From an uncultured Lachnospiraceae bacterium (GTDB lineage Bacteria > Bacillota > Clostridia > Lachnospirales > Lachnospiraceae): a DNA stretch of 5,992 bases. Position numbers and translations under genes: made by a program. The stretch covers positions 1 to 5,992 of the forward strand of contig CAMWJQ010000271.1 of NCBI GenBank assembly GCA_947174615.1. The letters are read 5' to 3'. The notes under the pieces are model-generated. The model saw nothing but the letters and a program-made list of their open reading frames with translations. It ran no database searches and was not told the origin of the DNA. Position 1 is the first letter of the stretch, and every line of letters starts with the position of its first letter. Below are positions 1-4,846 of this stretch, piece by piece.

Positions 1-19
1 CACCTGAATAATTCTGCAT
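1..19 (-). CDS. Start of a leftward gene, truncated by the window edge
   Basis: On the minus strand an ATG at 19-17 opens a frame reading MQNYSG before the window ends. It is preceded by a strong Shine-Dalgarno sequence, AAAGGAGG (minus strand, 35-28), with an 8-base spacer. That spacing and match are the only reasons for the call, since six residues cannot identify a family. The gene is divergent from the GntR-type regulator at 773, and the DNA between them carries repeated candidate operator motifs. It is therefore a plausible target of that regulator, which is inference. Confidence 0.55.
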
Positions 20-38
20 AATGTTTTCCTCCTTTGGC

Positions 39-55
39 AGTATATGCCATATACT
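39..55. repeat. 17-bp perfect palindrome upstream of the leftward gene
   Basis: AGTATATG, a central C, then CATATACT form a perfect inverted repeat with 8-bp arms. It ends four bases from the Shine-Dalgarno sequence of the leftward gene. The one-base centre makes an RNA hairpin with full arms impossible without opening inner pairs, so a dimeric protein binding site is the simpler reading. It does not resemble the ACTTGT(A/C)TA motif further right. AT-rich palindromes also arise by chance. Confidence 0.4.
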
Positions 56-56
56 A

Positions 57-123
57 TGTACGCCCGACGAGCCTTTTATACATAAGTGGATGGCTTCGCG
101 GCAGCGCAGATGGGCATACACAA
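57..123 (-). other. Possible structured leader RNA of the leftward gene
   Basis: TGTACGCCC (57-65) and GGGCATACA (115-123) can pair over nine positions, with one A/C mismatch on the plus strand that becomes G-U in minus-strand RNA. Inside it GAGCC (70-74) can pair with the GGCTT around 93-97. The segment is clearly richer in G and C than the flanks. Read on the minus strand it would lie in the 5' untranslated region of the leftward gene, so a structured leader is possible. No known riboswitch class was recognised. Confidence 0.25.
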
Positions 124-162
124 AATTGGTTTGTTGTTATTTGTTGAACTTGATTGTGAATT

Positions 163-192
163 CATCATAACATTATACTTGTATAAAAACAA
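163..192 (-). promoter_or_regulatory. Candidate promoter for the leftward gene
   Basis: On the minus strand TTGTTT (192-187) and TATGAT (168-163) are separated by 18 bases. An alternative -10, TATAAT (177-172), has no good -35 box. Either placement overlaps the ACTTGTATA motif at 177-185, as expected for repression by the nearby GntR-type protein. The -35 match is moderate. Confidence 0.3.
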
Positions 193-220
193 GATGTATT
201 TTTAGACAAATTAGACAAGT
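177..220. promoter_or_regulatory. Cluster of candidate GntR-type operator half-sites
   Basis: ACTTGTATA at 177-185 is followed by ACAAG at 189-193, giving the inverted arrangement CTTGT-N6-ACAAG. TAGACAAA (203-210) and TAGACAAGT (212-220) carry the same core on the other strand (ACTTGTCTA). Related cores recur at 344-352, 584-592 and, with one mismatch, 741-749. Operators of GntR/HutC regulators such as TreR have TTGTATA-like palindromes, so this motif fits the regulator encoded at 773. The assignment is inference from motif similarity and position. Confidence 0.45.
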
Positions 221-343
221 TGTTTTTGGCTAATATTGACGAAGAATAAAAGGCGCGGTCCCTTTAACTATAAATAATACCTGAAACAGGGGAAACTGTA
301 CCGGCACACGGCAAAAGGAAAATGCCTGTCAAACAGAAAAAAA

Positions 344-352
344 TAGACAAGT
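344..352 (-). promoter_or_regulatory. Candidate operator half-site ACTTGTCTA
   Basis: TAGACAAGT on the plus strand is an exact copy of the site at 212-220. It stands alone, with no promoter recognised next to it; a weaker relative, ACTGTCTA with one base missing, lies at 380-387 beside the MITE-like element. The rest of 221-391 shows only small weak hairpins and no convincing gene. Confidence 0.3.
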
Positions 353-391
353 CATGAAGGCAAGATGGCGATATACGATACTGTCTAAACC

Positions 392-536
392 GGTTACTTT
401 TCACACCTACGCCAAAGTAGTGGGAATCATGCGCCAAAATGCTTGCCTTTTAGCATTTTGTGTGCAAAATCTGTTATAATTCACACCTCAATTACTTATA
501 TGCTGATAAAAACTGGCGTTGGTGTGAATTGTAACC
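392..536. mobile_element. 145-bp MITE-like element with terminal inverted repeats and 6-bp flanking duplication
   Basis: The left end reads GGTTACTTTTCACACC and continues TACGCCA. The reverse complement of the right end reads GGTTACAATTCACACC and continues AACGCCA. This gives 23-bp terminal inverted repeats with three mismatches. The element is flanked on both sides by the same six bases in direct orientation, TAAACC (386-391 and 537-542), as left by target site duplication. Inside are an 8-bp perfect stem, AAAATGCT (436-443) with AGCATTTT (452-459), and a third copy of the ATTCACACC core (479-487). It has no coding capacity, so it would be a non-autonomous element moved by a transposase elsewhere. 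The family of that transposase was not recognised. Confidence 0.7.
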
Positions 537-573
537 TAAACCATGATGTACAGCGAGGATATTTTTGTGTTTA

Positions 574-602
574 TTGACTTTTTACTTGTATAGTTTTATT
601 AT
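574..602 (+). promoter_or_regulatory. Sigma-A promoter of the regulator gene, with embedded operator half-site
   Basis: TTGACT (574-579) and TATTAT (597-602) are separated by exactly 17 bases, ten of twelve positions matching the sigma-A consensus. The spacer contains ACTTGTATA (584-592), identical to the motif at 177-185. A repressor bound there would block RNA polymerase, so autoregulation by the downstream GntR-type protein is likely. Transcription would start near 609, leaving a leader of about 160 bases. Confidence 0.65.
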
Positions 603-772
603 AGAGCTAACACATCTTTTTATGTGTGGTTTTATAAAAAACAGATGGAGTGCGGGAATTGTTTCTATACCGCAGAGTAGTACTTCGGCAGTTAAATGCT
701 GGGGGATGAAAAAGCGGCTGGCGCAATTTAATATATTTTTTAGACAGGTATAAAATGATCAGGGAGGATGAC
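603..772 (+). other. 5' untranslated leader of the regulator gene
   Basis: Between the promoter and the chosen start codon lie two small stem-loops: ACACAT (610-615) with ATGTGT (622-627), and TGCGG with CCGCA around 652-674. A variant operator half-site, TAGACAGGT (741-749), sits just upstream of the coding region. No terminator and no known riboswitch class was recognised. Open frames here are short and have no ribosome binding site. Confidence 0.35.
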
Positions 773-1519
773 ATGATAAAAGAGGAAGAATTTGAGAATA
801 AAGAAACGAAAGAGAATAAACTAAAGCATGTCAAAGTTTATGATCAGCTCTATGAGATGATCCAGAACGGGACATTTCCGCCGGATTCACGGCTTCCGTC
901 AGAGACAGTGCTGTCCGCACAGCTGGATGTGAGCCGCATGACGCTCAGGAAAGCCCTGACGCTGCTACAGGATGATGGGATGACGAGGAATGTGCAGGGC
1001 GTCGGGCATTTTGTGTGCAGCCAGCCGCAAATTGAACAGGAGCAGCATCCAGTCAATATCCCGCAGCATCCGGTCTATTCGTATTGTACGGAGGCGCTGG
1101 ATACGGTGGAGATGGCATTTCGCATTGAGCCGCCGACGAAATCAATTTCAGATGTCCTCAAACAGTATACGCCTGCCGTGGTCATTGTAGACCGCTGGTA
1201 CAAACAAAAAGGAACGCCGCTTGCGTACTCGCTGAGTTTTCTGCCGATTGGGCTGATCGGAGAGGAGAAGATTGACTTAAACCAGTCCAGTCAATTGCAG
1301 GAGTATCTGGAGAAGCGGTGCTATGACGGGAAAAATTGTTTCCGGCGTATCTGCTCGCACTCGACTGCCGGGAATTTTACAGCACTGATCTGCACGCTGT
1401 CAGAGGACAATTCTTTCCTGTTAGTGCAGGAGAACATCTCGGACGCAGACGGAAGGATCCTTGTCTCAAGCAAGCATTATATACCGTCGGGGCTGTTTCG
1501 GATTGAGATTTGCATGTAA
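773..1519 (+). CDS. GntR-family transcriptional regulator, HutC subfamily with UTRA domain
   Basis: This 248-aa protein is a predicted cytoplasmic DNA-binding repressor that responds to a small ligand. Residues 19-82 form a GntR winged helix-turn-helix: LPSETVLSAQLDVSRMTLRKAL carries the usual pattern LPSE...L...VSR.T.R.AL, followed by a wing ending in GVGHFV. Residues about 100-245 fit a UTRA ligand-binding domain, with VDRWYKQKGTPLAYSLSFLP (138-157), and near the end LVQENISDADGRI and SKHYIPSGLFR. The length is normal for HutC-type members. The start at 773 is preferred over the in-frame ATG at 755 because GGGAGG (762-767) stands five bases before it, while 755 has no good site. The gene is monocistronic, with its own promoter carrying a candidate operator. 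The ligand is unknown; relatives sense sugars, amino sugars, histidine derivatives or phosphonates. Confidence 0.9.
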   Translation: MIKEEEFENKETKENKLKHVKVYDQLYEMIQNGTFPPDSRLPSETVLSAQLDVSRMTLRKALTLLQDDGMTRNVQGVGHFVCSQPQIEQEQHPVNIPQHPVYSYCTEALDTVEMAFRIEPPTKSISDVLKQYTPAVVIVDRWYKQKGTPLAYSLSFLPIGLIGEEKIDLNQSSQLQEYLEKRCYDGKNCFRRICSHSTAGNFTALICTLSEDNSFLLVQENISDADGRILVSSKHYIPSGLFRIEICM

Positions 1520-1534
1520 AAGTCCGTAATACGA

Positions 1535-1713
1535 AGGAACTGTTCATAAATTACTCATGACAATTACTTGTCTAAATGTCCGTCTGCGGCATCAGAAAAT
1601 CTTGACGTAAGGCATTGCCCTTTATGCCTTTGACTCCTATGCCTGCGATTTTCTTCTTTGCAGCTGAACATTTATACGGCGTATTTGTCACAAGTAATTT
1701 CTGAACAGTTCCT
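1535..1713. mobile_element. 179-bp palindromic MITE-like element
   Basis: The two ends are inverted copies. The left end starts AGGAACTGTTCATAAATTAC and the right end, read in reverse, AGGAACTGTTCAGAAATTAC; the match covers 29 bases with three mismatches. Similarity continues inwards: TAAATGT with CTGC further on occurs in both arms, AGAAAATC (1594-1601) pairs with GATTTTCT (1647-1654), and the centre is AAGGCAT (1609-1615) with ATGCCTT (1624-1630). Almost the whole element could fold into one long imperfect hairpin. It encodes nothing and shows no clear target duplication. It lies between the regulator and the next gene and may also end or block transcription there. It contains one ACTTGTCTA motif (1566-1574), perhaps by chance. 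Confidence 0.65.
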
Positions 1714-1746
1714 AAGATGAAAAAAATTAATTTTCAGGAGGGTAAA

Positions 1747-2208
1747 ATGAAAAAACCAGTTATTGATGAAACAAAGCTGCCAGAGGTAGAGGGGATTATT
1801 GAGGACGCGGATTCAATCATGTCAGAACTGTATTGTGAAGATGACGATGATTTGAGAAAGGACTTGGAAGAGCTGCAGAGCAGGTTAAGAGACATTACTG
1901 GGAAGCAGGATATTCAGATCAAAGATTATTGGAACTATTATGAGGCTGTAAGTTTGGAAACCGCAGCCAGAGGTGCGCTGATGCCTCCGCCGGAAAAGGA
2001 GGATGTGACAGATGAGCAGATCAGGGACATTGTTGTCCATATTCTTGATTATGACGAGGCAGAAATGGACTGGTGGATTTTGTATCTGGAAGTGAACACA
2101 GGTCTGGTAAATTTGTCAGATTACATTTTTTATCCCGAATTAGCAGGACTTGATGAAGATGCCTCTATAGAGGAAATCGCGGAGAAGATTCTTGAGGATC
2201 GGAAGTAA
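1747..2208 (+). CDS. Small acidic protein of unknown function
   Basis: This 153-aa protein was not assigned to a family. It is strongly acidic, with an EDDDD cluster at 31-35, has no signal peptide or membrane segment, and appears mostly helical. Visible features are DYWNYYEAVSLETAARGAL (60-78), a MPPPEKED turn (79-86), a WWILYLEVNTGL segment (109-120) and LSDYIFYPELAGLDEDAS (123-140) before a helical C-terminus. Such small acidic soluble proteins are often antitoxins or immunity proteins, but no toxin gene is seen next to it, so this is only a guess. The ATG at 1747 is chosen because AGGAGGG (1736-1742) precedes it by four bases. The in-frame ATG at 1717 has no ribosome binding site and touches the end of the palindromic element. 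No clear promoter was found; it may lie in that element. Confidence 0.8.
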   Translation: MKKPVIDETKLPEVEGIIEDADSIMSELYCEDDDDLRKDLEELQSRLRDITGKQDIQIKDYWNYYEAVSLETAARGALMPPPEKEDVTDEQIRDIVVHILDYDEAEMDWWILYLEVNTGLVNLSDYIFYPELAGLDEDASIEEIAEKILEDRK

Positions 2209-2229
2209 AAGAGACAGGAAATTTTTTAC

Positions 2230-2258
2230 TTGCGTATTTTCAAATCCTATGCTATACT
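2230..2258 (+). promoter_or_regulatory. Extended -10 promoter of the exporter leader
   Basis: TTGCGT (2230-2235) and TATACT (2253-2258) are spaced by 17 bases, and TGC directly before the -10 box makes it an extended -10, compensating for a weak -35. Transcription would start near 2265. No equally good promoter was seen between here and the gene at 2621, so this may drive the whole downstream block. Confidence 0.55.
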
Positions 2259-2302
2259 AACTAAAATTTTAAAGAACATAAAAGTAATTGGGAGACAATG
2301 AT

Positions 2303-2380
2303 ATGTTAAAGCACAATACTGGACTATTTATTTTGATGATTTCGCAGTTTCAGATTTTTCAGCGTACAGCCATAGAGTAA
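2303..2380 (+). CDS. Possible 25-aa leader peptide
   Basis: ATG at 2303 follows GGGAG (2290-2294) at a spacing of eight bases and opens a 25-codon frame, MLKHNTGLFILMISQFQIFQ and onward to RTAIE, ending in TAA. It lies about 38 bases after the predicted transcription start and ahead of a terminator/antiterminator pair. Leader peptides in this position govern attenuation of some resistance and export genes. The sequence is not clearly protein-like and could be chance, or the start of a frameshifted gene (see 2302-2550). Confidence 0.25.
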   Translation: MLKHNTGLFILMISQFQIFQRTAIE

Positions 2381-2435
2381 AACCCGAACAACATTTGGTG
2401 GGATGCATGGCTGTAGGACGAAAAGTCTTATTTGG

Positions 2436-2489
2436 CTATGCGGACATCGAAAGAGATTGTGTATTTGTAATAGACAAAGAGCCGCATGG
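2436..2489 (+). promoter_or_regulatory. Candidate antiterminator stem competing with the terminator
   Basis: CTATGCGG (2436-2443) can pair with CCGCATGG (2482-2489) over eight positions including one G-U pair. The second strand is also the left arm of the intrinsic terminator at 2481-2521, so the two structures exclude each other. This is the standard arrangement of a transcription attenuator or riboswitch expression platform. The signal that selects between them is not apparent. Confidence 0.4.
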
Positions 2490-2528
2490 TATATACATTC
2501 AATTGTATGTAACATGGCGGCTTTTTTT
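2481..2528 (+). terminator. Intrinsic terminator in the exporter leader
   Basis: GCCGC (2481-2485) pairs with GCGGC (2517-2521). After one bulged G, ATG (2486-2488) pairs with CAT (2513-2515). Further in, TACAT (2494-2498) pairs with ATGTA (2507-2511). Seven T residues follow directly (2522-2528). It lies about 260 bases after the predicted transcription start and 90 bases before the next gene, so it would cut off the exporter transcript unless disrupted. Confidence 0.7.
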
Positions 2529-2578
2529 GTACCCTGTCTCGGGCAGGTGAAGCGTGACGCCAAAGCAGTACAGGGGAC
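2529..2578 (+). other. Stem-loop between the terminator and the ribosome binding site
   Basis: GTACCCTGT (2529-2537) pairs with ACAGGGGAC (2570-2578), with one A/G mismatch, and encloses a smaller GCG-TGA-CGC hairpin (2552-2560). It has no T-tract, so it is not a terminator. It ends 27 bases before the ribosome binding site of the next gene and could affect mRNA stability or translation. No known RNA class was recognised. Confidence 0.3.
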
Positions 2579-2620
2579 GTCATTTGATATGTAGGCGAGT
2601 ATATAGGAGGTGATGTGACA

Positions 2621-3052
2621 ATGAATCCCTGTATTCTTGAGAATCTGAAAAGTATCATGATATTGATGCGCAGTGATATTCGAAATCGAAGGGGGGAAGA
2701 GATCGTGCATCTGTTTCATCGTGCTTTTCTGAATCAGGTGAGCAATAGCGAACTGTGTGAAAAGATGATTGAGATGATGCCGGAGTGGCGCGGCTGGTTG
2801 ATCTATGGAGAAAAAACGGACCAAGTTATACCGGATAGACTCCTTGCGTTTGTCAATTTGGCACTGGAAGTCATGAGGGAGGTCTTGCACGCTGGTGAAT
2901 TTGAGATGGCATACGACCTTGCGGATATGCTGCATGTTCTGCCGGATGTGATTGCGGACAATGACAAAGCGTCACGGAGAAGCTACTGGAAAATATTTGT
3001 AGTGTCCTTTCAAAAAAAATGGCACTGCAATATATTTCATAAATTTTATTGA
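2621..3052 (+). CDS. Helical protein of unknown function, first gene of the exporter block
   Basis: This 143-aa protein was not assigned to a family. It looks all-helical and cytoplasmic, with no signal peptide or membrane span. Visible features are a basic patch RNRRGEE (21-27), MPEWRGWLIY (53-62), LALEVMREVLHAGEFEMAYD (80-99) running on into LADMLHVLPDVI (100-111), and an aromatic basic tail SYWKIFVVSFQKKW (121-134). The ATG at 2621 is preferred to the GTG at 2615: AGGAGGTGAT (2605-2614), a near-complete anti-Shine-Dalgarno match, stands six bases before it. Its stop overlaps the ribosome binding site of the ABC ATPase, with 13 bases between the genes, so they are probably co-transcribed. 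A helper or self-protection role alongside the exporter is possible but unproved. An A8 run (3012-3019) close to the 3' end could hide a frameshift affecting the last ten residues. Confidence 0.75.
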   Translation: MNPCILENLKSIMILMRSDIRNRRGEEIVHLFHRAFLNQVSNSELCEKMIEMMPEWRGWLIYGEKTDQVIPDRLLAFVNLALEVMREVLHAGEFEMAYDLADMLHVLPDVIADNDKASRRSYWKIFVVSFQKKWHCNIFHKFY

Positions 3053-3065
3053 GGAGGGAATTGCA

Positions 3066-4058
3066 ATGAAGGTGATCGAGGCAGAGAAATTATGCAAAAA
3101 TTTTCAGGTGAAGCACAAAGAAAAGGGAATGCGCGGCAGCATCAAGTCCATTTTTCACCCGTTGACGGAGGAAATCTGTGCGGTGGACCGCGTGTCATTT
3201 GGCGTGGAGGAGGGGGAAATCCTCGCGTTTATCGGTCCGAACGGAGCCGGGAAGAGCACGACAATCAAAATGCTGACAGGTATTTTGTACCCGGACAGCG
3301 GGCATGTTGAAGTGCTTGGCATCGATCCTGTGCGCAGAAGAAGGCAGCTTGCTTATCAGATTGGGACGGTATTTGGTCAAAAAGAACAGCTCTGGACGCA
3401 CTTGACGCCATATGACAATTTTCGTTTTTTCGGAGCGATATATGACTTGGACAACGACGCGTCAGAAGCGCGCATCGCGGAGCTTACAGAGATTTTTGCG
3501 CTGGGTGAATTTATCAATACACCAGTTCGGAATTTGTCGCTGGGGCAGCGCATCCGGTGTGAAATCGTGGCGTCCCTCATTCACAGACCCAAGGTATTAT
3601 TTCTGGATGAACCGACAATTGGGCTTGACCCTGTCGTGAAAGAAAACATTCGTATATTAATCAAACAGATGAACAAAGAGCTGCACACAACAATTTTCCT
3701 GACAAGCCACGATATCGGAGATATTGAGAAGCTCTGCAAGCGCATTGTTATTGTGAACGCCGGACAGATTGTGCTCGATGATTCGATGGAACACTTAAAA
3801 TATCATTATCTCAACAAGAAAATTGTGGAGATAAAACTGCAGGAGGAGGCGAGCCTGCCGCCGATAGAGGGTATCACCGTCCTGAAGAAAAAGGGTGGAA
3901 ATATCAAGTTCGAAGTGGATACGGCAGTCATAAAAATCAATGATGTGCTGCGCAGCATTGACGCGGAACGCATCGAGGACATCAACATTTCCAATATTTC
4001 GCTGGAAAATATTATCATGGAAATCTACAAGACAGAGGGGAGGGAAAATGGTTTATGA
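3066..4058 (+). CDS. ABC transporter ATP-binding protein (COG4586-type exporter)
   Basis: This 330-aa protein is the ATPase that powers the exporter formed with the two permeases that follow, acting at the inner face of the membrane. Motifs in order: Walker A GPNGAGKST (57-65), Q-loop glutamine in VFGQ (105), signature LSLGQR (157-162), Walker B VLFLDEP (177-183), D-loop GLD (186-188), and switch histidine in TSHD (215). All catalytic residues are present. LSLGQ in place of LSGGQ, the N-terminal insertion ending in EEICAVDRVSF, and VFGQKEQLW are typical of the COG4586 group. Residues beyond about 250 form a C-terminal extension. AGGAGGG (3052-3058) stands seven bases before the ATG, and the 3' end overlaps the next gene by ATGA. 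The substrate is unknown; a cyanobacterial relative of this three-gene system has been linked to viologen export, from memory of the family. Confidence 0.92.
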   Translation: MKVIEAEKLCKNFQVKHKEKGMRGSIKSIFHPLTEEICAVDRVSFGVEEGEILAFIGPNGAGKSTTIKMLTGILYPDSGHVEVLGIDPVRRRRQLAYQIGTVFGQKEQLWTHLTPYDNFRFFGAIYDLDNDASEARIAELTEIFALGEFINTPVRNLSLGQRIRCEIVASLIHRPKVLFLDEPTIGLDPVVKENIRILIKQMNKELHTTIFLTSHDIGDIEKLCKRIVIVNAGQIVLDDSMEHLKYHYLNKKIVEIKLQEEASLPPIEGITVLKKKGGNIKFEVDTAVIKINDVLRSIDAERIEDINISNISLENIIMEIYKTEGRENGL

Positions 4059-4846
4059 GAAAATATGTGGTCATTTATCAGTCCGTGCTGATGGAAAATT
4101 TGCAGTACACCGCGAATATTGCAATGGGATTTATCAGTTACTTGATACTGATCTTTGTGTTTATCCATCTGTGGGAGTATATGTATGCAGCACCGGGCGA
4201 TCTGATTGCCGGATACACCAAGGCGCAAATGATCTGGTATGTTATGATCACAGAGATGATCTGGTTTGGCGCCCGCTCGTCAACGATAAGGGAACAGGTG
4301 TCAGCAGATATCCGAGGCGGAAATATCGCCTATCTGGTGAATAAGCCCTATCGTTATCCGCTATATATTCTTGCAAAATACACAGGGGAATGGAATATCC
4401 AGCTGCCCATGTATGCAGGGCTTACTGCAGTGATCGGGATAACGATGGTGGGGGAGATTCCTGATTTTCACTGGATAACGCTTGTGGCAGCAGTGCCCTG
4501 TATCGTGCTGGGCATGACGATTCATGCGGTGTTCAAATTATGTATCGGTATGCTTTCGTTCTGGATTGAGGACGCGAATCCGTTTCAGTGGCTGTATGAC
4601 AAGCTGATTCTGGTGGTGGGAACCATCTTTCCCGTGGAGATTTTTCCGGCGGCATTGCAGCCCGTGCTGAAACTCACGCCGATCTATACGGTCTGCTATG
4701 GTCCGGCGAAGCTGATTGTGGATTTCAGTGCAGGAAAGTATCTGGAAATCCTGCTGGCGCAGATGCTTTACTTGGCATTTGGCAGTGTGATTCTATTTTG
4801 GATTTATGAGAAAGGAGGGCGGAAGCTGTATGTTAACGGCGGTTAA
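4055..4846 (+). CDS. ABC-2 type permease, first subunit (COG4587-like)
   Basis: This 263-aa integral membrane protein should form half of the transport channel. About six hydrophobic segments are visible, near residues 22-44, 56-74, 115-134, 140-168, 183-202 and 229-250. Between the second and third is a polar loop with IRGGNIAYLVNKPYRYPLYI (86-105), the G-x-I-x-x-x-L-x-x-P region found in this permease group. The start ATG overlaps the ATPase stop codon (ATGA), indicating translational coupling; a purine-rich GAGGGGAGGG (4035-4044) lies ten bases upstream. The 3' end overlaps the second permease by 17 bases. Heterodimeric permeases following a COG4586 ATPase are the standard arrangement, which supports the assignment more than sequence motifs do. 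Confidence 0.87.
   Translation: MRKYVVIYQSVLMENLQYTANIAMGFISYLILIFVFIHLWEYMYAAPGDLIAGYTKAQMIWYVMITEMIWFGARSSTIREQVSADIRGGNIAYLVNKPYRYPLYILAKYTGEWNIQLPMYAGLTAVIGITMVGEIPDFHWITLVAAVPCIVLGMTIHAVFKLCIGMLSFWIEDANPFQWLYDKLILVVGTIFPVEIFPAALQPVLKLTPIYTVCYGPAKLIVDFSAGKYLEILLAQMLYLAFGSVILFWIYEKGGRKLYVNGG

Larger units (their letters stand above)
2302..2550 (+). pseudogene. Protein-like open frame without a start codon, possible gene remnant
   Basis: The frame from 2302 to the TGA at 2548-2550 is open for 82 codons. It reads like ordinary protein, with stretches such as AQYWTIYFDDFAVSDFSAYS and VGRKVLFGYADIERDCVFVI. It has no start codon at its head: TGA at 2299 precedes it, and the ATG codons at 2298 and 2303 are in the other two frames. 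Removing one T at 2306-2307 would join ATG 2298 to it. Its 3' part runs through a strong terminator hairpin and T-tract, unusual for a live gene. A frameshifted and truncated remnant is the best coding explanation; no family was recognised. An in-frame ATG at 2407 could start a 47-aa product, with only a weak GGTGGG before it. Confidence 0.35.

Noticed and set aside
236..274. TTGACG and TATAAA as a rightward promoter
   Set aside because: The spacing of 27 bases is far too long for sigma-A recognition.
280..340. Small hairpins such as CCTGAAACAGG and GGCA...TGCC
   Set aside because: The stems have only four pairs and no T-tract or conserved motif.
334..352. An 11-codon frame with ATG at 322 near an AAAGGAAA sequence
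   Set aside because: It is too short and too poorly supported to distinguish from chance in AT-rich DNA.
661..700. GTTTCTATACC followed by TTAAAT, recalling the purine riboswitch core
   Set aside because: The P2, P3 and closing P1 stems of that class cannot be built around it, and the expected GACTATG-like closing segment is missing.
755..772. ATG at 755 as the start of the regulator
   Set aside because: It lacks a good ribosome binding site, while the ATG at 773 has GGGAGG at five bases.
2203..2229. AAGTAAAA and TTTTACTT as a terminator after the acidic protein gene
   Set aside because: The stem is almost entirely A-T and has no T-tract after it, so it would be too weak.
2324..2935. 203-codon open frame on the minus strand
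   Set aside because: It has no ribosome binding site, an amino-acid make-up rich in H, C and I that looks like antisense reading, and it overlaps the well-supported gene at 2621 and the terminator.
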